64,000 bases of DNA from Pseudodesulfovibrio sp. zrk46 (GCF_012516435.1 NZ_CP051216.1:3409669-3473668); one strand, 5' to 3'; numbered from the stretch's first letter, positions 34,385 through 44,149 are shown. Made by a program: numbers and translations. The notes: a model not told the origin generated them from the sequence alone.

Positions 34385-35140
34385 ATGTCTCAAGACACCA
34401 CTGCCATACGCCTCAATAAATTCATCGCCCAATGCGGCATTTCATCCCGCCGCGGAGCCGACGAACTCGTTTTTTCCGGAAAAGTCACCATCAACGGAAC
34501 CGTGGCCGATTCACCCGGCATCAAGGTTAATCCAGCCAATGATGTGGTCAAGGTCAACGGCAGACCGGCTAAGCTCCCTGGCGGCAAGGGAGACATAACC
34601 CTACTTCTTCACAAGCCTATCGAAATCGTAACCACGGCCAAAGACCCTCAGGGACGCAAAACTGTACTCGATATGCTCCCCTCCAAAATTAAAGAAATGC
34701 GACCATTTCCTGTTGGCCGTCTCGATTTTTTTTCGGAAGGGCTACTCTTGCTTACCACAGACGGCGATCTCTGCTACCGCCTTACTCATCCCAAATATCA
34801 CCTCGCAAAAGTTTACGCCGTAACTATTCGCGGCACCGTTCCGGAAAGAGTCATCAAATCGATGCGAATTGGCATGACGCTAGAAGACGGCACCATACTG
34901 GCCCCGGTCACGGTGGAGGCAAAGAAACCAATTGCTGGAACACAAGTATTGGAAATGACTTTAATTCAAGGTGTTAATAGACAAATTAGACGTATGTGCG
35001 CTGAAAATGGTCTAACTATTTTGAGACTTAAACGAATCAAACAAGGCCCCATCGATTTGGGTAAACTCAAACGGGGAGAATGGCGCGAGCTCTCTAAGAG
35101 AGAACTCGCATCATTGAAAAAAGCGGTTAAGTTGGATTAA
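34385..35140 (+). CDS. ribosomal large subunit pseudouridine synthase (RluB/RsuA family)
   Basis: The 251-residue protein begins MSQDTTAIRLNKFIAQCG with an S4 RNA-binding domain (ISSRRGADELVFSGKVTING), followed by the RsuA-type catalytic domain with the Asp in VGRLDFFSEGLLLLTTDGD and the C-terminal GVNRQIRRMCAENG. It converts a uridine to pseudouridine in rRNA; RluB, RluE and RluF-like targets cannot be separated by eye. GGAG lies 8 bases before the ATG at 34385. Its stop shares TTAA with the convergent lolA. Confidence 0.92.
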   Translation: MSQDTTAIRLNKFIAQCGISSRRGADELVFSGKVTINGTVADSPGIKVNPANDVVKVNGRPAKLPGGKGDITLLLHKPIEIVTTAKDPQGRKTVLDMLPSKIKEMRPFPVGRLDFFSEGLLLLTTDGDLCYRLTHPKYHLAKVYAVTIRGTVPERVIKSMRIGMTLEDGTILAPVTVEAKKPIAGTQVLEMTLIQGVNRQIRRMCAENGLTILRLKRIKQGPIDLGKLKRGEWRELSKRELASLKKAVKLD

Positions 35141-35829
35141 TAGCCGACAGTGTTGTCTTCCACCTGAGTGCCTTCGGGCGGAGAAAAACTAAACATATCA
35201 GGCTCAAGTTCCACATTCAGCTCCACATCAGACAGACGCACTTCGTTACCGTTTCCGTAGAAATCTACAATCATAACTTGACGTAACAAACCACTTTTCG
35301 GCTCAACCCCGATGTACGCGAGCACCAAACCGGGCTCTGCTTCCTTGGGTACAAGTTGGAGAACAGTGAATCCCTTGCCCCACTTTTCACGGACCTCATC
35401 AGCCCCCGCCCACTCGGTCTTAACAATAAAATCTTCCTTGAGGTTGGCCTGACCAGATAGAAAACGGAGAACAGTTTTTGAATCTAAAAGAGTTGCCACG
35501 CTATACTTAATGGCGAGTTCTTCGTCAGGGATATAATCCCAAGCAAATTCAGGGCCTACTACCAGCAACTCCTTTTCTGGCTTAGAAGTTTCCCAACGAA
35601 CTTGAGAAGGCTGCTTAAACCAGATACGCCCTTCACGGACATCCACTTCCCCACTGGCTACATTGGTCAACTCTTGAATAAACCCAGCTTGAAATGTCTT
35701 CAGAGTTTCGTATCGTTGCTGAATCAAGTCAGGCATTTCATCAGTGGTAGTAGCTTCTGCAGAGTTTGCTACACTTGAGACAAACGACATGAAGAAACAA
35801 ATTATAATGGCAATATGTATCCTAGACAT
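35137..35829 (-). CDS. lolA: outer-membrane lipoprotein carrier LolA-like protein
   Basis: LolA carries lipoproteins across the periplasm. The 230-residue product has a cleavable signal (MSRIHIAIIICFFMSFVSSV) and the LolA fold with YETLKTFQAGFIQEL, GRIWFKQPSQVRWE and LSDVELNVELEPDMFSF. It lies 13 bases after ftsK on the same strand, a common LolA-FtsK link. The ATG at 35829 is taken; a TTG four codons before is less likely. Its stop overlaps rluB's stop. Confidence 0.9.
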   Translation of the reverse strand: MSRIHIAIIICFFMSFVSSVANSAEATTTDEMPDLIQQRYETLKTFQAGFIQELTNVASGEVDVREGRIWFKQPSQVRWETSKPEKELLVVGPEFAWDYIPDEELAIKYSVATLLDSKTVLRFLSGQANLKEDFIVKTEWAGADEVREKWGKGFTVLQLVPKEAEPGLVLAYIGVEPKSGLLRQVMIVDFYGNGNEVRLSDVELNVELEPDMFSFSPPEGTQVEDNTVGY

Positions 35830-35842
35830 TATGTAACCCAAA

Positions 35843-38083
35843 TTATTCCTTAATTAAAACCTTACGCGGCTTGCTGCCATCCTGAGGACCGAGAATACCT
35901 TCGGCTTCCATTTGTTCAATATATCTCGCAGAACGGTTGAAGCCAATTCGAAACCGACGTTGTAGCAATGAAATGGAAGCCTTACCCTGAGTTATCACAA
36001 ACTGTACCGCTTCATCATACACAGGGTCATCAGAATTTCCTGCAGGGCCAGAACCACCCGCTCCTCCTGAATCTTTTTTCCAATCTGAAAAATCGAGATC
36101 GAAATCCTGAGGTATGGCATCCTTCCAAAAATTAACAACGTGTGCAATTTCCGTCTCATCTACGTACGCGCCGTGCATTCTCTTCAGCTTGCCACCACTC
36201 GGTTTAAAGAGCATGTCACCACGCCCCAACAACCTCTCAGCACCAACCGCATCAAGAATGGTACGAGAATCGAACTTGGATGTAACAAAGAATGAGATAC
36301 GAGTAGGGAAGTTCGCCTTAATAAGACCTGTGACAACATCGACACTAGGACGCTGAGTCGCCAAAACCATATGAATACCCGCTGCACGAGCAAGCTGCGC
36401 CAAACGTACGATACACTGCTCTACGTCTTTGGCTGCTGTCATCATCAAATCTGCCAATTCATCAATGATGATTACAAGATAAGGCATAGGTTTAAAGGAC
36501 TCAAAGTCCTCTGGGATATTCTCACCATATTCAGAAAGTTTCTTATTGTACCCTTCAATATTACGAACACCAAGTTTGGCCATCTTCTCATAACGGCAAT
36601 CCATTTCGAACACAGCCCATTCCAGCGCAGACTTGGCCAGATTCATCTCAGTAACAACAGGGTGTACTAAATGAGGAAGCTTTGCATATGGGGCTAGTTC
36701 GATACGCTTGGGGTCAACTAACAACAACTTTACTTGATCTGGACCAGCTTTGTATAAAAGGCTCAACAAAAAACCGTTAATCCCTACAGATTTACCTGCG
36801 CCAGTTGCCCCTGCGACAAGGAGATGAGGCATTTTGGCAAGATCTGCCACTCGTGTAGCGCCATGGATATCCTTACCTAAAGCCAGAGTTAACGGTGAGC
36901 CGCTCTTGGTAAATTCCTTTGACTCTAATACTTCACGAAGAAAAACCGTTTCACGATCAATATTTGGTATCTCGATCCCCACACTATCCTTGCCTGGAAT
37001 AGGGGCTTCAATACGAACTGACTCAGCCTTCAAAGCCAAAGCTATGTCATCAGTTAAATTTTCAATTTTACTAACCTTAATACCTGGAGCAGGCTTAAAT
37101 TCAAACATTGTAACAACAGGCCCAGGAACAACACGCTGGATTTCACCTTGTACGTTAAAATCGTTGAGACATTCTTTTAAACGATCCGCCAAAGGCTGCA
37201 AAACTTCAGGCGTCTGGGTTGTTTTCTGATCTGCGGGAAGAGTTAATAACTCAGTACTTGGTAACGAACCTCCTCCAACTGGCTGAACTTTTGGCTTTAT
37301 CGATTTGTCTTTTTGCGGCCTGTTGACAGGTTTCGGCTTGCTTTTTTCACTGTCACCTAAATCGACAAATTGAAGGTCCAACTCACCTTCATCGTCATCT
37401 TCATGCGATTTCTTTGCTGCCTTCTCAACTTCACGGGCTGCCTTCTTGGCCGCTTTTGCTTCTTTTCGTTCGCGCCTGAGTTCACTCCGTTCTTCTGCCC
37501 CTTCACGCCAAACCGACCACAATGCGACAATGCGTTCCCAAATAGTTGCCCAAGTAAAACCCACTACCATTTGAAATGAAACAACAGTTACGAATGTCCA
37601 CAGCAGAGCTGCACCTAAAGGGCGAAGGTATGGCAACGTATATTTGGAAATAATATCCTGTCCAAAGAATCCTCCTCCGAGAAGACCGTAGCTATCAGGA
37701 GGCACCGCACAAACCCATGGATGATTGGCCCAAGCTTCAAAGGCAACAAATAATCCTATGAATCCCAACCAACGAGTTTTGGACATGCGAATACGAGAAA
37801 CGAACCGGGACAGCGAAAGATATAGAAAATAGAAAGGCCAGATCATGGCTCCCAAGCCGAATATCTCAACAAGGAATCCCGCACAATAAGATCCGGCTAC
37901 ACCTACCACATTCTGCACTTCCCACCCCTTGGTGACCGCTTGATTAAAGCTAGGATCCTTCGGATGAAATGACAGTAGACTTAAAAACAAGAATGCCGCC
38001 AAAAACAAGAAAAATAGGCCGAGAAACTCTCTGCCACGTCCTTTTGGCTTAGGTTGGTTTGACTTGATCTTTTTGGGTGCCAT
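35843..38083 (-). CDS. ftsK: DNA translocase FtsK
   Basis: FtsK pumps DNA at the septum and activates Xer recombination. The 746-residue protein has four N-terminal membrane helices, a short charged linker (rich in Lys/Glu/Ala, residues about 180-270), the motor with Walker A GATGAGKSVGING near 410 and LVDPKRIELAPY, DELADLMMTA, and a C-terminal gamma domain (VITQGKASISLLQRRFRIGF) that reads KOPS sites. xerD is also in the window. A terminator separates it from efp. Confidence 0.97.
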   Translation of the reverse strand: MAPKKIKSNQPKPKGRGREFLGLFFLFLAAFLFLSLLSFHPKDPSFNQAVTKGWEVQNVVGVAGSYCAGFLVEIFGLGAMIWPFYFLYLSLSRFVSRIRMSKTRWLGFIGLFVAFEAWANHPWVCAVPPDSYGLLGGGFFGQDIISKYTLPYLRPLGAALLWTFVTVVSFQMVVGFTWATIWERIVALWSVWREGAEERSELRRERKEAKAAKKAAREVEKAAKKSHEDDDEGELDLQFVDLGDSEKSKPKPVNRPQKDKSIKPKVQPVGGGSLPSTELLTLPADQKTTQTPEVLQPLADRLKECLNDFNVQGEIQRVVPGPVVTMFEFKPAPGIKVSKIENLTDDIALALKAESVRIEAPIPGKDSVGIEIPNIDRETVFLREVLESKEFTKSGSPLTLALGKDIHGATRVADLAKMPHLLVAGATGAGKSVGINGFLLSLLYKAGPDQVKLLLVDPKRIELAPYAKLPHLVHPVVTEMNLAKSALEWAVFEMDCRYEKMAKLGVRNIEGYNKKLSEYGENIPEDFESFKPMPYLVIIIDELADLMMTAAKDVEQCIVRLAQLARAAGIHMVLATQRPSVDVVTGLIKANFPTRISFFVTSKFDSRTILDAVGAERLLGRGDMLFKPSGGKLKRMHGAYVDETEIAHVVNFWKDAIPQDFDLDFSDWKKDSGGAGGSGPAGNSDDPVYDEAVQFVITQGKASISLLQRRFRIGFNRSARYIEQMEAEGILGPQDGSKPRKVLIKE

Positions 38084-38102
38084 GTGTTTCCTCTCTTACA
38101 AT

Positions 38103-38140
38103 AAAAAGGCCCTGGACAGCGAACTGTCCACGACCTTTTT
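38103..38140 (-). terminator. terminator of aroQ-efp
   Basis: AAAAAGG...TGGACAG, loop CGAA, CTGTCCA...CCTTTTT, with two small mismatches; T run on minus. Confidence 0.88.
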
Positions 38141-38171
38141 ACGCAATTTTCACAACGAGTTGCAAGTCTCG

Positions 38172-38729
38172 TTATTCTCGACCAAGGTATTCGCCGCTAC
38201 GAGTGTCAACTTTAATGACATCACCCTCGTTAATAAACAGAGGAACCTGAACAAGCAGTCCGGTTTCCATAGTGGCAGGCTTTGTGGCGTTAGAGACTCG
38301 GTCACCCTGCACGCCTGGATCAGTCTGGGCTACAGTCAGGTTAACATTTGCAGGCAGGTCTACACCGATGAGTTCGCCATTATACAGAAGCACTTTTACA
38401 GTATCTCCTTCCTTGATGTAACCACCTTTCGATCCGACATTCTCAGCAGGGACGTTGGTCTGTTCGTAGCTCTCCAAATCCATAAAGACGAAGTCCTCAC
38501 CGTCCTTGTAGATAAACTGCTGATCTACGACAGCCATATCGGGCTTCTTGACTTTTTCACCAGAACGAAAAGTTTTATCAAGCACCTGACCGGTCTTCAT
38601 CTGGCGCAGTTTGGTGCGCATCATTGCACCACCTTTACCAGGCTTGAAGTGTTGAAATTCGACAATTTCAAAAGGCTTGCCGTCAATTTCAATTTTAAGT
38701 CCGGTCCTGAAATCCTTGGTAGAAATCAT
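38172..38729 (-). CDS. efp: elongation factor P
   Basis: EF-P rescues ribosomes stalled at polyproline. The 185-residue product has three OB-like domains; the loop [15 protein letters not shown] holds the Lys (PGKGG) that is modified in EpmA-type systems. The C-terminal [16 protein letters not shown] is typical. It follows aroQ by 44 bases and ends at a terminator. Confidence 0.97.
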   Translation of the reverse strand: MISTKDFRTGLKIEIDGKPFEIVEFQHFKPGKGGAMMRTKLRQMKTGQVLDKTFRSGEKVKKPDMAVVDQQFIYKDGEDFVFMDLESYEQTNVPAENVGSKGGYIKEGDTVKVLLYNGELIGVDLPANVNLTVAQTDPGVQGDRVSNATKPATMETGLLVQVPLFINEGDVIKVDTRSGEYLGRE

Positions 38730-38773
38730 ATCAACTCCGTTATCTTGCCTGATAGAATCAGGCTTTTGTATTC

Positions 38774-39235
38774 TTATTCGCCACGCAGACGCTCATAGAT
38801 CGCCTGAACAGCAAGGGCATAACTCAGAATTCCAAAACCAGCAATCACGCCGATACACTGTCCGCCCATAATAGACTGTTGGCGAAGAGGCTGATCTGTA
38901 CGCGCCCAAATATTACTTATATGCACCTCAACGCATGGGATATCGATCCATGCAAGACTATCAGATATGGCAAGACTAGTATGCGTAAATGCTCCAGCAT
39001 TAAAAACAATTCCATCAACCCTATCTTCGCGCGCATTTTCCAATCGATCAATCAACGCCCCTTCGCTATTAGACTGGAAATGACTAATAACGATATCCTT
39101 AGACTTATTACCCATAAGACTTTTAATGATCTCAGGCATATCGTCCATTGTCTGCGAGCCATATATTTCGGGCTGACGTTTACCGATATGTCCCAGATTT
39201 GGGCCATTGAGTATCAATACATTGAGCTTTCCCAC
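38774..39235 (-). CDS. aroQ: type II 3-dehydroquinate dehydratase
   Basis: AroQ dehydrates 3-dehydroquinate in the shikimate pathway. The 153-residue product has [20 protein letters not shown] (catalytic Tyr in EIYG), [13 protein letters not shown] with catalytic His, and VEVHISN with a downstream Arg. The usual N-L-N-L-L-G is N-L-G-H-I-G here, a small change. It is in one transcript with efp; engB is divergent. Confidence 0.94.
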   Translation of the reverse strand: MGKLNVLILNGPNLGHIGKRQPEIYGSQTMDDMPEIIKSLMGNKSKDIVISHFQSNSEGALIDRLENAREDRVDGIVFNAGAFTHTSLAISDSLAWIDIPCVEVHISNIWARTDQPLRQQSIMGGQCIGVIAGFGILSYALAVQAIYERLRGE

Positions 39236-39343
39236 AGCAATCCTCTCTCATTCATTAGCCCTGTCTACTTGACTATGTTACGCAAAAGAAGAACATTGAC
39301 TTCCCACGTTCATCAAAAAAAAAACAGGAAACGGTACCTTCAT

Positions 39344-39925
39344 ATGAACCGCACCATCGAATTAGTTAAAACAATATACGAAATCAAGCAACTTGAGGAC
39401 TTCGAAGAAGCACAAATAGCCCTTGCAGGACGCTCCAACGTTGGAAAATCCTCTTTAGTGAACCGATTAGCAGGACGTAAAAAGCTAGCCAAAATTAGTT
39501 CCAAGCCTGGTAAAACCCGCAGTCTAAACTACTACCGCGTCAACCCCGACGGTTATTTCATTGTTGATCTGCCTGGGTATGGATATGCAAAGTGTTCCAA
39601 AACAGAACGTGCTAAATGGGCTAAACTCATTGAAGCCTACATTCACGAAAACCAACAGCTTAAGGCCGTAGCAGTTCTCCTCGATTCTCGCCTTAATCCA
39701 CAAAAAATTGATCTAGAACTGACATCCTACATTCGCAGCTTGGGAATCCCACTCATTCCTATTCTTACCAAATCGGATAAGCCCAAACAGAGAGAGAGAG
39801 CCAAGGTTCAAAATCAGTGGCAGGACATCCTCCAACAAGACAGAGCACCGCTTTGCTTTTCAAGTAAAACAGGAATGGGGGAAGCTAAACTCTGGGACAT
39901 TTTCGCAGAGCACGCCTCCCTATAG
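39344..39925 (+). CDS. engB: ribosome biogenesis GTPase EngB/YsxC
   Basis: EngB is an essential GTPase in 50S assembly. The 193-residue product begins [19 protein letters not shown] and has G1 [14 protein letters not shown]3 DLPGYGYA, G4 TKSDK and G5 SSKTGMGE. An open frame of 155 more codons runs back over aroQ without similarity and is rejected. An AGGA box is 15 bases upstream, a long spacing. It converges on lptG with a gap of 18 bases and no clear hairpin. Confidence 0.95.
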   Translation: MNRTIELVKTIYEIKQLEDFEEAQIALAGRSNVGKSSLVNRLAGRKKLAKISSKPGKTRSLNYYRVNPDGYFIVDLPGYGYAKCSKTERAKWAKLIEAYIHENQQLKAVAVLLDSRLNPQKIDLELTSYIRSLGIPLIPILTKSDKPKQRERAKVQNQWQDILQQDRAPLCFSSKTGMGEAKLWDIFAEHASL

Positions 39926-39943
39926 TTTTCACTTGCTACACCA

Positions 39944-41077
39944 CTATACCCGCTTAATACGCAAACCCATTAGCCACTCTTTTAGAGTGGCTTGAAACCC
40001 CGGCATAGCCACCCATGCCAGCCGTAAAGATGCTAGGCCGCCCATGATGATGTTTCCCATCCAGGCGGCCAATATCGGCGGCAATACTCCTTTCTCACCT
40101 GCCGTAGCACCAACGACATGAATGCCATATTGTACGAATATAAGTATAAGCGACAAGCCGATATTGGCATAAACATTTTCAGAGAATGTAACTAATGTAA
40201 GCGCCATTAAGGCCATTACAGCTATGGAAAAGGCATAAGACCATTTTCCATGCCAAACAGTCTTAAGAATCTCCACGTTTGAACCAGATTCCTCTAATTT
40301 TTTAATCGCTTTAGAAAGCTCAACGAGTGGCAACTGAGCCTTATCTCCCTTTAGTTCAACGGCTGCATATGCTTTGAGATTTTGACGCACGGACAAGAAC
40401 TGCGACAACCTGTTCACTGAAACAAAGGTACGGGTGTCCAGTTCATGTACATCTAATAACCCCCAACCATGATCATCAATCAAAGCTTTTTTCGCTGATA
40501 AAATTCGTATCAACTCTTGGCTATCAGTCGCAAACTCATACACAGTAATGCCAGTGGCACGACTCTTTCCAGGAAAAGCCTCGTCAGCTCTCACGATAAA
40601 TGGACCATCGCGAAACCAAAGCTGTTTAATGGTTAACTCATCCAATTGCTTCTTACGAACATCCTCTTTCCAGATACGATTAGCTTCCACCTCGCCAAAC
40701 ACACCTAAGAACTGAGAAAAAACAAGTTGCCCCCCACTCCACACCAAAGCATAGATCAAAAAGAAACGAATGAACCATGCAAAAGAAACTCCTCCTGCAC
40801 GGAGAGCAAGCATCTCCTTACTTCGAGTTAGGACACCTAGTTGAATCACCATTGCAAGCAAGAATATGGCAGGCATCAATTGAGATACAATCAGTGGAAT
40901 TTTAACGAAGAAATAAAAAAGAATTGTCTCCGCTCCTAGTCCAGCACGAATAAAATCGTCCAACCTGTCAAAGACATCAGAAAGCAAATAGATACAGGTA
41001 CCTACCGCCAAACAAATGGTCATAAGATACAGATTCTGACGAATTAGATACCTATGGAGAACACCTAAACCAATCAT
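39944..41077 (-). CDS. lptG: LPS export ABC transporter permease LptG
   Basis: LptG with LptF and the ATPase LptB pulls LPS from the inner membrane. The 377-residue protein has three N-terminal membrane helices (RYLIRQNLYLMTICLAVGTCI), a periplasmic beta-jellyroll (residues about 130-270) and three C-terminal helices, the YjgP/YjgQ layout. It overlaps lptF by 4 bases. lptB is not in this window. Confidence 0.92.
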   Translation of the reverse strand: MIGLGVLHRYLIRQNLYLMTICLAVGTCIYLLSDVFDRLDDFIRAGLGAETILFYFFVKIPLIVSQLMPAIFLLAMVIQLGVLTRSKEMLALRAGGVSFAWFIRFFLIYALVWSGGQLVFSQFLGVFGEVEANRIWKEDVRKKQLDELTIKQLWFRDGPFIVRADEAFPGKSRATGITVYEFATDSQELIRILSAKKALIDDHGWGLLDVHELDTRTFVSVNRLSQFLSVRQNLKAYAAVELKGDKAQLPLVELSKAIKKLEESGSNVEILKTVWHGKWSYAFSIAVMALMALTLVTFSENVYANIGLSLILIFVQYGIHVVGATAGEKGVLPPILAAWMGNIIMGGLASLRLAWVAMPGFQATLKEWLMGLRIKRV

Positions 41078-42249
41078 GCTGCCGCCTTTTTTCGAGTCAA
41101 GCGGTCACGCACATGAACGAACAAATCTACAATAGGGAGAGTACGTTCTTCATTCGCGTACTTCATGCCAATTACAGCGACTAAAATATAAAGAATATTT
41201 GGAGCCCACATACCATAAATGGGAGGAATAGAGCCCCCTTCTCCCATACTTACACCAATGGAAAACATAGAATAATATACCAAAAACAATCCCATTGACA
41301 TTACCAAACCATACTGCTGCTTGAGTCCACGAAAAACATAGGCAATAGGAATGGCAAACATACCAAGAATTATGCACCCCAACGGAAGGGTCAGGCGCTT
41401 AAAATATTCAGTATCTACCTTCCGATAAAACCGGGGAGAGTCAGTGGGAGCTTTCGCTGGATCGTTTCTAATTTCAGACAAACGAGCAAATGTCATATCT
41501 TTGGCCTTTTGCTCCGAAAAATCAAAGCCCCCAAGCAATTTTCCAAGATCAAGTCGTACAGCATACTTGCCAAATTTAAGGACATTTAACTCTTCGCCAC
41601 TTTGTCGAAAAATCTTGCCTTTATTAAAAATAATATTGACTTCAGCTGTCTCAGGTGAGGATACAATTTGAGCTTCTGGAGCAACAACGACAACAGAGGT
41701 GCCTTTGATCGACTCATCGCGCACAAAAGCAAATTTCAACTCCCCCTTCTCATTGTCTACCTGATGGGCATAAAATGTAAGCCCAGGAAACTCTTTATTA
41801 AATACTCCTGGTTGTAAGGCAAACTTGGAATGAGATCGCGCAAATTCATAAATTTTCGTTTTGAACATATCCATACCCCAAGCCAAACCCCAAAAAGAAA
41901 TGAAGAATGTGAACAGCGTACAAATTGTACAAAACGCAATAGGAGCAGGCAGCATACGATAAAGACTAACGCCGTTGGCCTTGAGAGCAGTGAGTTCATT
42001 ATCTGTACTCATGCGCAAAAAGGTCAAAAACACACTTAGCATCGTGGAAATTGGCGTGATTAGCAGAAGAAAAAAAGGCGTCAGAAAGAAGAACAACTGC
42101 AGAATATTGATAAAGCCAATATTCTGCGAAAGAAAAAGCGTACGCAACTGAAGCATCCTGCCAATCAGGATAAGTCCCAATAGACAGGATACAGTCAAAC
42201 CAAACAATTTACACAGTTCAGTAAATATATTTTTATGTAGTAATTTCAA
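41074..42249 (-). CDS. lptF: LPS export ABC transporter permease LptF
   Basis: The 391-residue partner of LptG, with the same YjgP/YjgQ topology: NIFTELCKLFGLTVSCLLGL as the first helix, a periplasmic jellyroll in the middle and FKRLTLPLGCIILGMFAIPIA near residue 295. It overlaps lptG by 4 bases downstream and the small 68-codon gene by 17 bases upstream, so all three are coupled. Confidence 0.92.
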   Translation of the reverse strand: MKLLHKNIFTELCKLFGLTVSCLLGLILIGRMLQLRTLFLSQNIGFINILQLFFFLTPFFLLLITPISTMLSVFLTFLRMSTDNELTALKANGVSLYRMLPAPIAFCTICTLFTFFISFWGLAWGMDMFKTKIYEFARSHSKFALQPGVFNKEFPGLTFYAHQVDNEKGELKFAFVRDESIKGTSVVVVAPEAQIVSSPETAEVNIIFNKGKIFRQSGEELNVLKFGKYAVRLDLGKLLGGFDFSEQKAKDMTFARLSEIRNDPAKAPTDSPRFYRKVDTEYFKRLTLPLGCIILGMFAIPIAYVFRGLKQQYGLVMSMGLFLVYYSMFSIGVSMGEGGSIPPIYGMWAPNILYILVAVIGMKYANEERTLPIVDLFVHVRDRLTRKKAAA

Positions 42250-42439
42250 GTTTTTGAGCTACCTTTTTTTCCTCATAAAACCGTAGGAGGAATTCCATTT
42301 CCTTTGGGCTAAGATTGTAACGAACTGACGCTTCTTCAAGCAATACTTCAAGATTTATAGCGCTATCCCTCTCTACCATTTCACTAATCCAAGCGATAGC
42401 TTTACGCGTCAACTCACTCTGAGGCATTATTGTACTCAT
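42233..42439 (-). CDS. small hypothetical protein coupled to lptF
   Basis: The 68-residue product begins MSTIMPQSELTRKAIAWISE. It is all-helical by look, acidic, with EMEFLLRFYEEKKVAQKLE at the end. No family is recognised. The ATG at 42439 has a good GGAGG eight bases upstream; a longer frame to 42529 lacks one. The 17-base overlap with lptF suggests coupled translation, so it may be a helper or regulator of the Lpt permeases. Confidence 0.7.
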   Translation of the reverse strand: MSTIMPQSELTRKAIAWISEMVERDSAINLEVLLEEASVRYNLSPKEMEFLLRFYEEKKVAQKLEITT

Positions 42440-42565
42440 GAAATCGCCTCCAATTTGCTGATGTACAAAGTCAGAAATACACCACCTTCCAGGGGGTTGC
42501 AAGACACGGTTTACTGAGTTAGCCCTCACAAGTCATATCAATCATTTTTCTTTCAAGAGGTACAA

Positions 42566-43357
42566 ATGGCACCTTGGTACGTAGCCGTCATACTTGGCAT
42601 AGTTGAAGGCCTGACAGAATTCCTTCCAGTTTCCAGTACTGGTCACCTTATTATTGCTGGCTATATACTCGACTTCACTGGGCCAAAAGCTGAAACTTTT
42701 GATGTTGTCATTCAACTCGGAGCGATCTTAGCTGTGGTAGTATTGTACAGAGAACGGTTTCTCGGCCTATTAAAGACCGACCCCAATCGTAAATTCTCTG
42801 GTTTTTATGGTCTTTACCTCCTTTTCCTCACCTCGCTTCCAGCATCTTTACTCGGACTTTTGGCACACGGATTCATCAAAAGTCATTTATTTAACCCCAT
42901 CACAGTAGCATGTGCATTAGCAGTTGGGGCAATAATGATATTCGTTGTAGAAGGACGCGAGAATAACGAAAAGACCACATCCCTTGATGAAGTTACTCCC
43001 AAACTTGCGTTCGGTATTGGTTGCTTCCAATGCCTAGCTCTCTGGCCAGGATTCTCCCGCTCAGCTGCTACAATCATGGGTGGAATGATTCTTGGTGCAC
43101 GTCGAACTGTTGCTGCTGAATACTCATTCATAGCTGCTGTCCCTATCATGTTTGCAGCTACCGGCTACGATATGCTTAAAAGCTATCACCTGTTCTCAAC
43201 AGAGGACTTTCAATTCTTAGCCATTGGCTTTGTAGTTTCTTTCATTTCCGCCTGGTTAGCAATTAAAGGATTCATCTACCTTTTAGGTAAGCTAACATTA
43301 CGTCCATTTGGTGTTTATCGACTCATTTTGGTTCCGTTGATATTCTTGTTTTTTTAG
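42566..43357 (+). CDS. uppP: undecaprenyl-diphosphatase UppP (BacA)
   Basis: UppP dephosphorylates undecaprenyl-PP to recycle the lipid carrier for peptidoglycan and LPS. The 263-residue membrane protein has EGLTEFLPVSSTGHLII and the second active-site stretch PGFSRSAATIMGG, plus seven to eight helices. It sits divergent from the lptF operon. Confidence 0.96.
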   Translation: MAPWYVAVILGIVEGLTEFLPVSSTGHLIIAGYILDFTGPKAETFDVVIQLGAILAVVVLYRERFLGLLKTDPNRKFSGFYGLYLLFLTSLPASLLGLLAHGFIKSHLFNPITVACALAVGAIMIFVVEGRENNEKTTSLDEVTPKLAFGIGCFQCLALWPGFSRSAATIMGGMILGARRTVAAEYSFIAAVPIMFAATGYDMLKSYHLFSTEDFQFLAIGFVVSFISAWLAIKGFIYLLGKLTLRPFGVYRLILVPLIFLFF

Positions 43358-43394
43358 AGATTTTCAATAATTTAAAAATTTCTTATTTTTTCAC

Positions 43395-43424
43395 TTGCCA
43401 AGCATCGGAAGTTAGGCCTATAAG
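43395..43424 (+). promoter_or_regulatory. promoter of tRNA-Met
   Basis: TTGCCA (43395-43400), 18 bp, TATAAG (43419-43424; five of six bases). The tRNA starts 26 bases downstream. Confidence 0.75.
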
Positions 43425-43450
43425 CTTGTCCGCTTCGACGGCAAAAACGT

Positions 43451-43527
43451 GGCGAGGTAGCTCAGTTGGTTAGAGCATGCGGCTCATATCCGCAGAGTCG
43501 GAGGTTCAAGTCCTCTCCTCGCTACCA
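43451..43527 (+). tRNA. tRNA with anticodon CAT (elongator tRNA-Met most likely)
   Basis: A 77-nt tRNA with encoded CCA. The anticodon arm is TGCGG-CTCATAT-CCGCA (anticodon CAT), the D-arm GCTCAGTTGGTTAGAGC and the T loop TTCAAGT. Pair 1-72 is G-U. It lacks the unpaired C1-A72 and the GGG/CCC anticodon stem of the initiator. tRNA-Ile2 (the CAT tRNA modified by TilS) is the alternative; identity cannot be fixed from sequence alone. Confidence 0.93.
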
Positions 43528-43538
43528 CGAATTAAATG

Positions 43539-43579
43539 AAGATCCGTAAATCCAATTTGGCTTTACGGATCTTTTTTTA
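43539..43579 (+). terminator. terminator of tRNA-Met
   Basis: AAGATCCGTAAA and TTTACGGATCTT (12 bp) around an 11-base loop, then seven T. Confidence 0.93.
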
Positions 43580-43615
43580 TTTTGAGCAATTTACCCATTA
43601 TAGGAGGGGAAGTTC

Positions 43616-44080
43616 ATGACACCGGCAATCAAGAAAGCCAAGCAAGCCAAGATCTCATACTCAGTTCATGAATACAATCATGACCCATCCGCCAAATCCT
43701 ATGGGCTTGAAGCTGCTGAAAAGCTAAAATTAGACCCAAAACAAGTTTTCAAGACGCTAGTAACTTCAGCAGGGAAAGATTTAATAGTTGCAGTTATTCC
43801 TGTCGACCAATCACTCGATTTAAAATTACTAGCAAAAGCTATTGGATCAAAAAAAACAGCCATGGCGGACATCACACAAGTAGAACGAGTTACAGGATAT
43901 GTAATGGGGGGGATTAGTCCTCTGGGACAAAAAAAGCTACTTCCCACCATAATCGAAGAATCGGCACTACGGTTTGACACCATATACGTAAGCGCTGGCC
44001 GAAGAGGATTGGACATAGAACTTTCTCCAAGCGACCTAGCAAAACTAACAAAAGGCAAACTCTCCCATATATCTCGCTAA
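43616..44080 (+). CDS. ybaK: Cys-tRNA(Pro)/Cys-tRNA(Cys) deacylase YbaK
   Basis: YbaK clears cysteine mischarged onto tRNA-Pro. The 154-residue product begins MTPAIKKAKQAKISYSVHEY and has QVFKTLVTSAGKDLIVAV with the catalytic Lys, KKTAMADITQVERVTGYVMG and GGISPLGQKK, typical of this branch of the ProX/YbaK family. GGAGG lies upstream. It lies between tRNA-Met and ssrA; no terminator was seen after it. Confidence 0.93.
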   Translation: MTPAIKKAKQAKISYSVHEYNHDPSAKSYGLEAAEKLKLDPKQVFKTLVTSAGKDLIVAVIPVDQSLDLKLLAKAIGSKKTAMADITQVERVTGYVMGGISPLGQKKLLPTIIEESALRFDTIYVSAGRRGLDIELSPSDLAKLTKGKLSHISR

Positions 44081-44149
44081 CCACTTTTGCTATCGGGACA
44101 ATTAAACTCATCTACTGACAATCTTTCAGACTATATCCTAATAAAATGG

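Noticed and set aside
38064-38798. 244-codon plus-strand open frame
   Set aside because: It is antisense to efp (and the ftsK start); the minus frame has clear EF-P motifs and this one has none.
38879-39343. N-terminal extension of engB
   Set aside because: The extra 155 codons lie antisense over aroQ and lack GTPase likeness; the ATG at 39344 gives the family N-terminus.
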